DNA from: Butyribacter intestini
Lineage (GTDB): Bacteria; Bacillota; Clostridia; Lachnospirales; Lachnospiraceae
NCBI GenBank assembly: GCA_001414325.1
Contig: LLKB01000006.1
Location: forward strand, 230,436 to 294,435
DNA: 64,000 nt
Reading direction: 5' to 3'
This document shows, piece after piece, positions 63,987 through 64,000 of this stretch. Each line of letters opens with the position of its first letter. Positions within the stretch are counted from its first letter, which is position 1. The notes under the pieces were generated by a model. The model did not search any database. It saw nothing but the letters and a program-made list of their open reading frames with translations, and was not told where the DNA came from. The position numbers and the translations under genes were made by a program.

Positions 63987-64000
63987 AAACATGAGAGTTT
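63987..64000 (+). rRNA. 16S ribosomal RNA, first bases only
   Basis: The window ends in AACATGAGAGTTT, matching the universal 16S start (AGAGTTT is E. coli positions 8-14). The mature 5' end is estimated at 63987. Four strong promoters and a processing leader upstream support an rrn operon. Confidence 0.9.

Noticed and set aside
1..64000. tRNA genes
   Set aside because: I found no cloverleaf-like sequence with a GGTTCGA-type T-loop in any intergenic region by eye. A tRNA scan would settle it.

Overview
ORGANISM. The DNA is AT-rich, uses strong AGGAGG-type ribosome binding sites with frequent TTG and GTG starts, has sigma-A-like TTGACA/TATAAT promoters, an FMN riboswitch, a sporulation-type polysaccharide deacetylase (PdaB-like) and a SpoIVCA-like serine recombinase. 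Together this points to a low-GC Gram-positive anaerobe of the Clostridia, most likely a Lachnospiraceae member (inference from gene families and style, not from a database search). The window ends at the first bases of a 16S rRNA gene. LAYOUT. (1) 1-28646: a large cell-surface polysaccharide locus. It has a divergent O-antigen-ligase/polymerase-like gene at the left edge, a priming sugar-phosphate transferase, about twelve glycosyltransferases, an ABC-2 exporter pair (Wzm/Wzt type), two large polytopic membrane proteins, a polyprenyl-phosphate sugar synthase with its DUF2304 partner, a dTDP-3-amino-sugar module (ketoisomerase, aminotransferase, GNAT), a Wzx-type flippase and UDP-glucose dehydrogenase. 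(2) 28647-29940: decayed DNA, with a small ORF, a terminator, an IS21 (istA) remnant carrying three copies of a 23-bp-phased terminal repeat, and the 3' end of an LTA-synthase-like sulfatase gene. (3) 30139-35443: precursor supply (glmS, glf, galE) with GtrA and a small anchored protein. (4) 35626-45485: housekeeping genes (GGDEF protein, tyrS, lipoprotein, HAD-GNAT fusion, DUF1015, mscS-like, corA, argH). (5) 45671-55907: pcrA-tyrA, a class A penicillin-binding protein operon, an FMN-reductase/GNAT fusion, and a Na/Pi symporter. (6) 56781-61992: an apparent invertible 5.2-kb segment. (7) 62385-64000: upp, a palindromic repeat, four tandem rRNA promoters, the leader and the 16S start. HOW IT WORKS TOGETHER. 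The left half builds and exports one or more surface glycans. Cytoplasmic GT2/GT4 enzymes assemble chains on a lipid primed by the sugar transferase, and both an ABC exporter and a flippase are present. The polyprenyl-phosphate synthase, DUF2304 protein, GtrA and polytopic proteins look like an extracytoplasmic side-chain decoration module. MAIN DISCOVERY CANDIDATE. A PdaB-like spore/peptidoglycan deacetylase is cut in two exactly inside its first catalytic motif. Codons 1-89 lie on the minus strand at 62250-61984 and the remaining 203 codons on the plus strand at 56790-57401. The two halves share a 9-bp inverted repeat (TGGGGGAAT). The segment between them carries a large serine recombinase and a 61-aa ORF, both placed behind the pdaB N-terminal half. 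Inverting the segment would restore a 292-aa deacetylase without a seam. This suggests a recombinase-controlled, possibly sporulation-linked, gene switch by inversion rather than excision. Three dispersed non-coding repeat families were also found, with copies mostly at gene ends.
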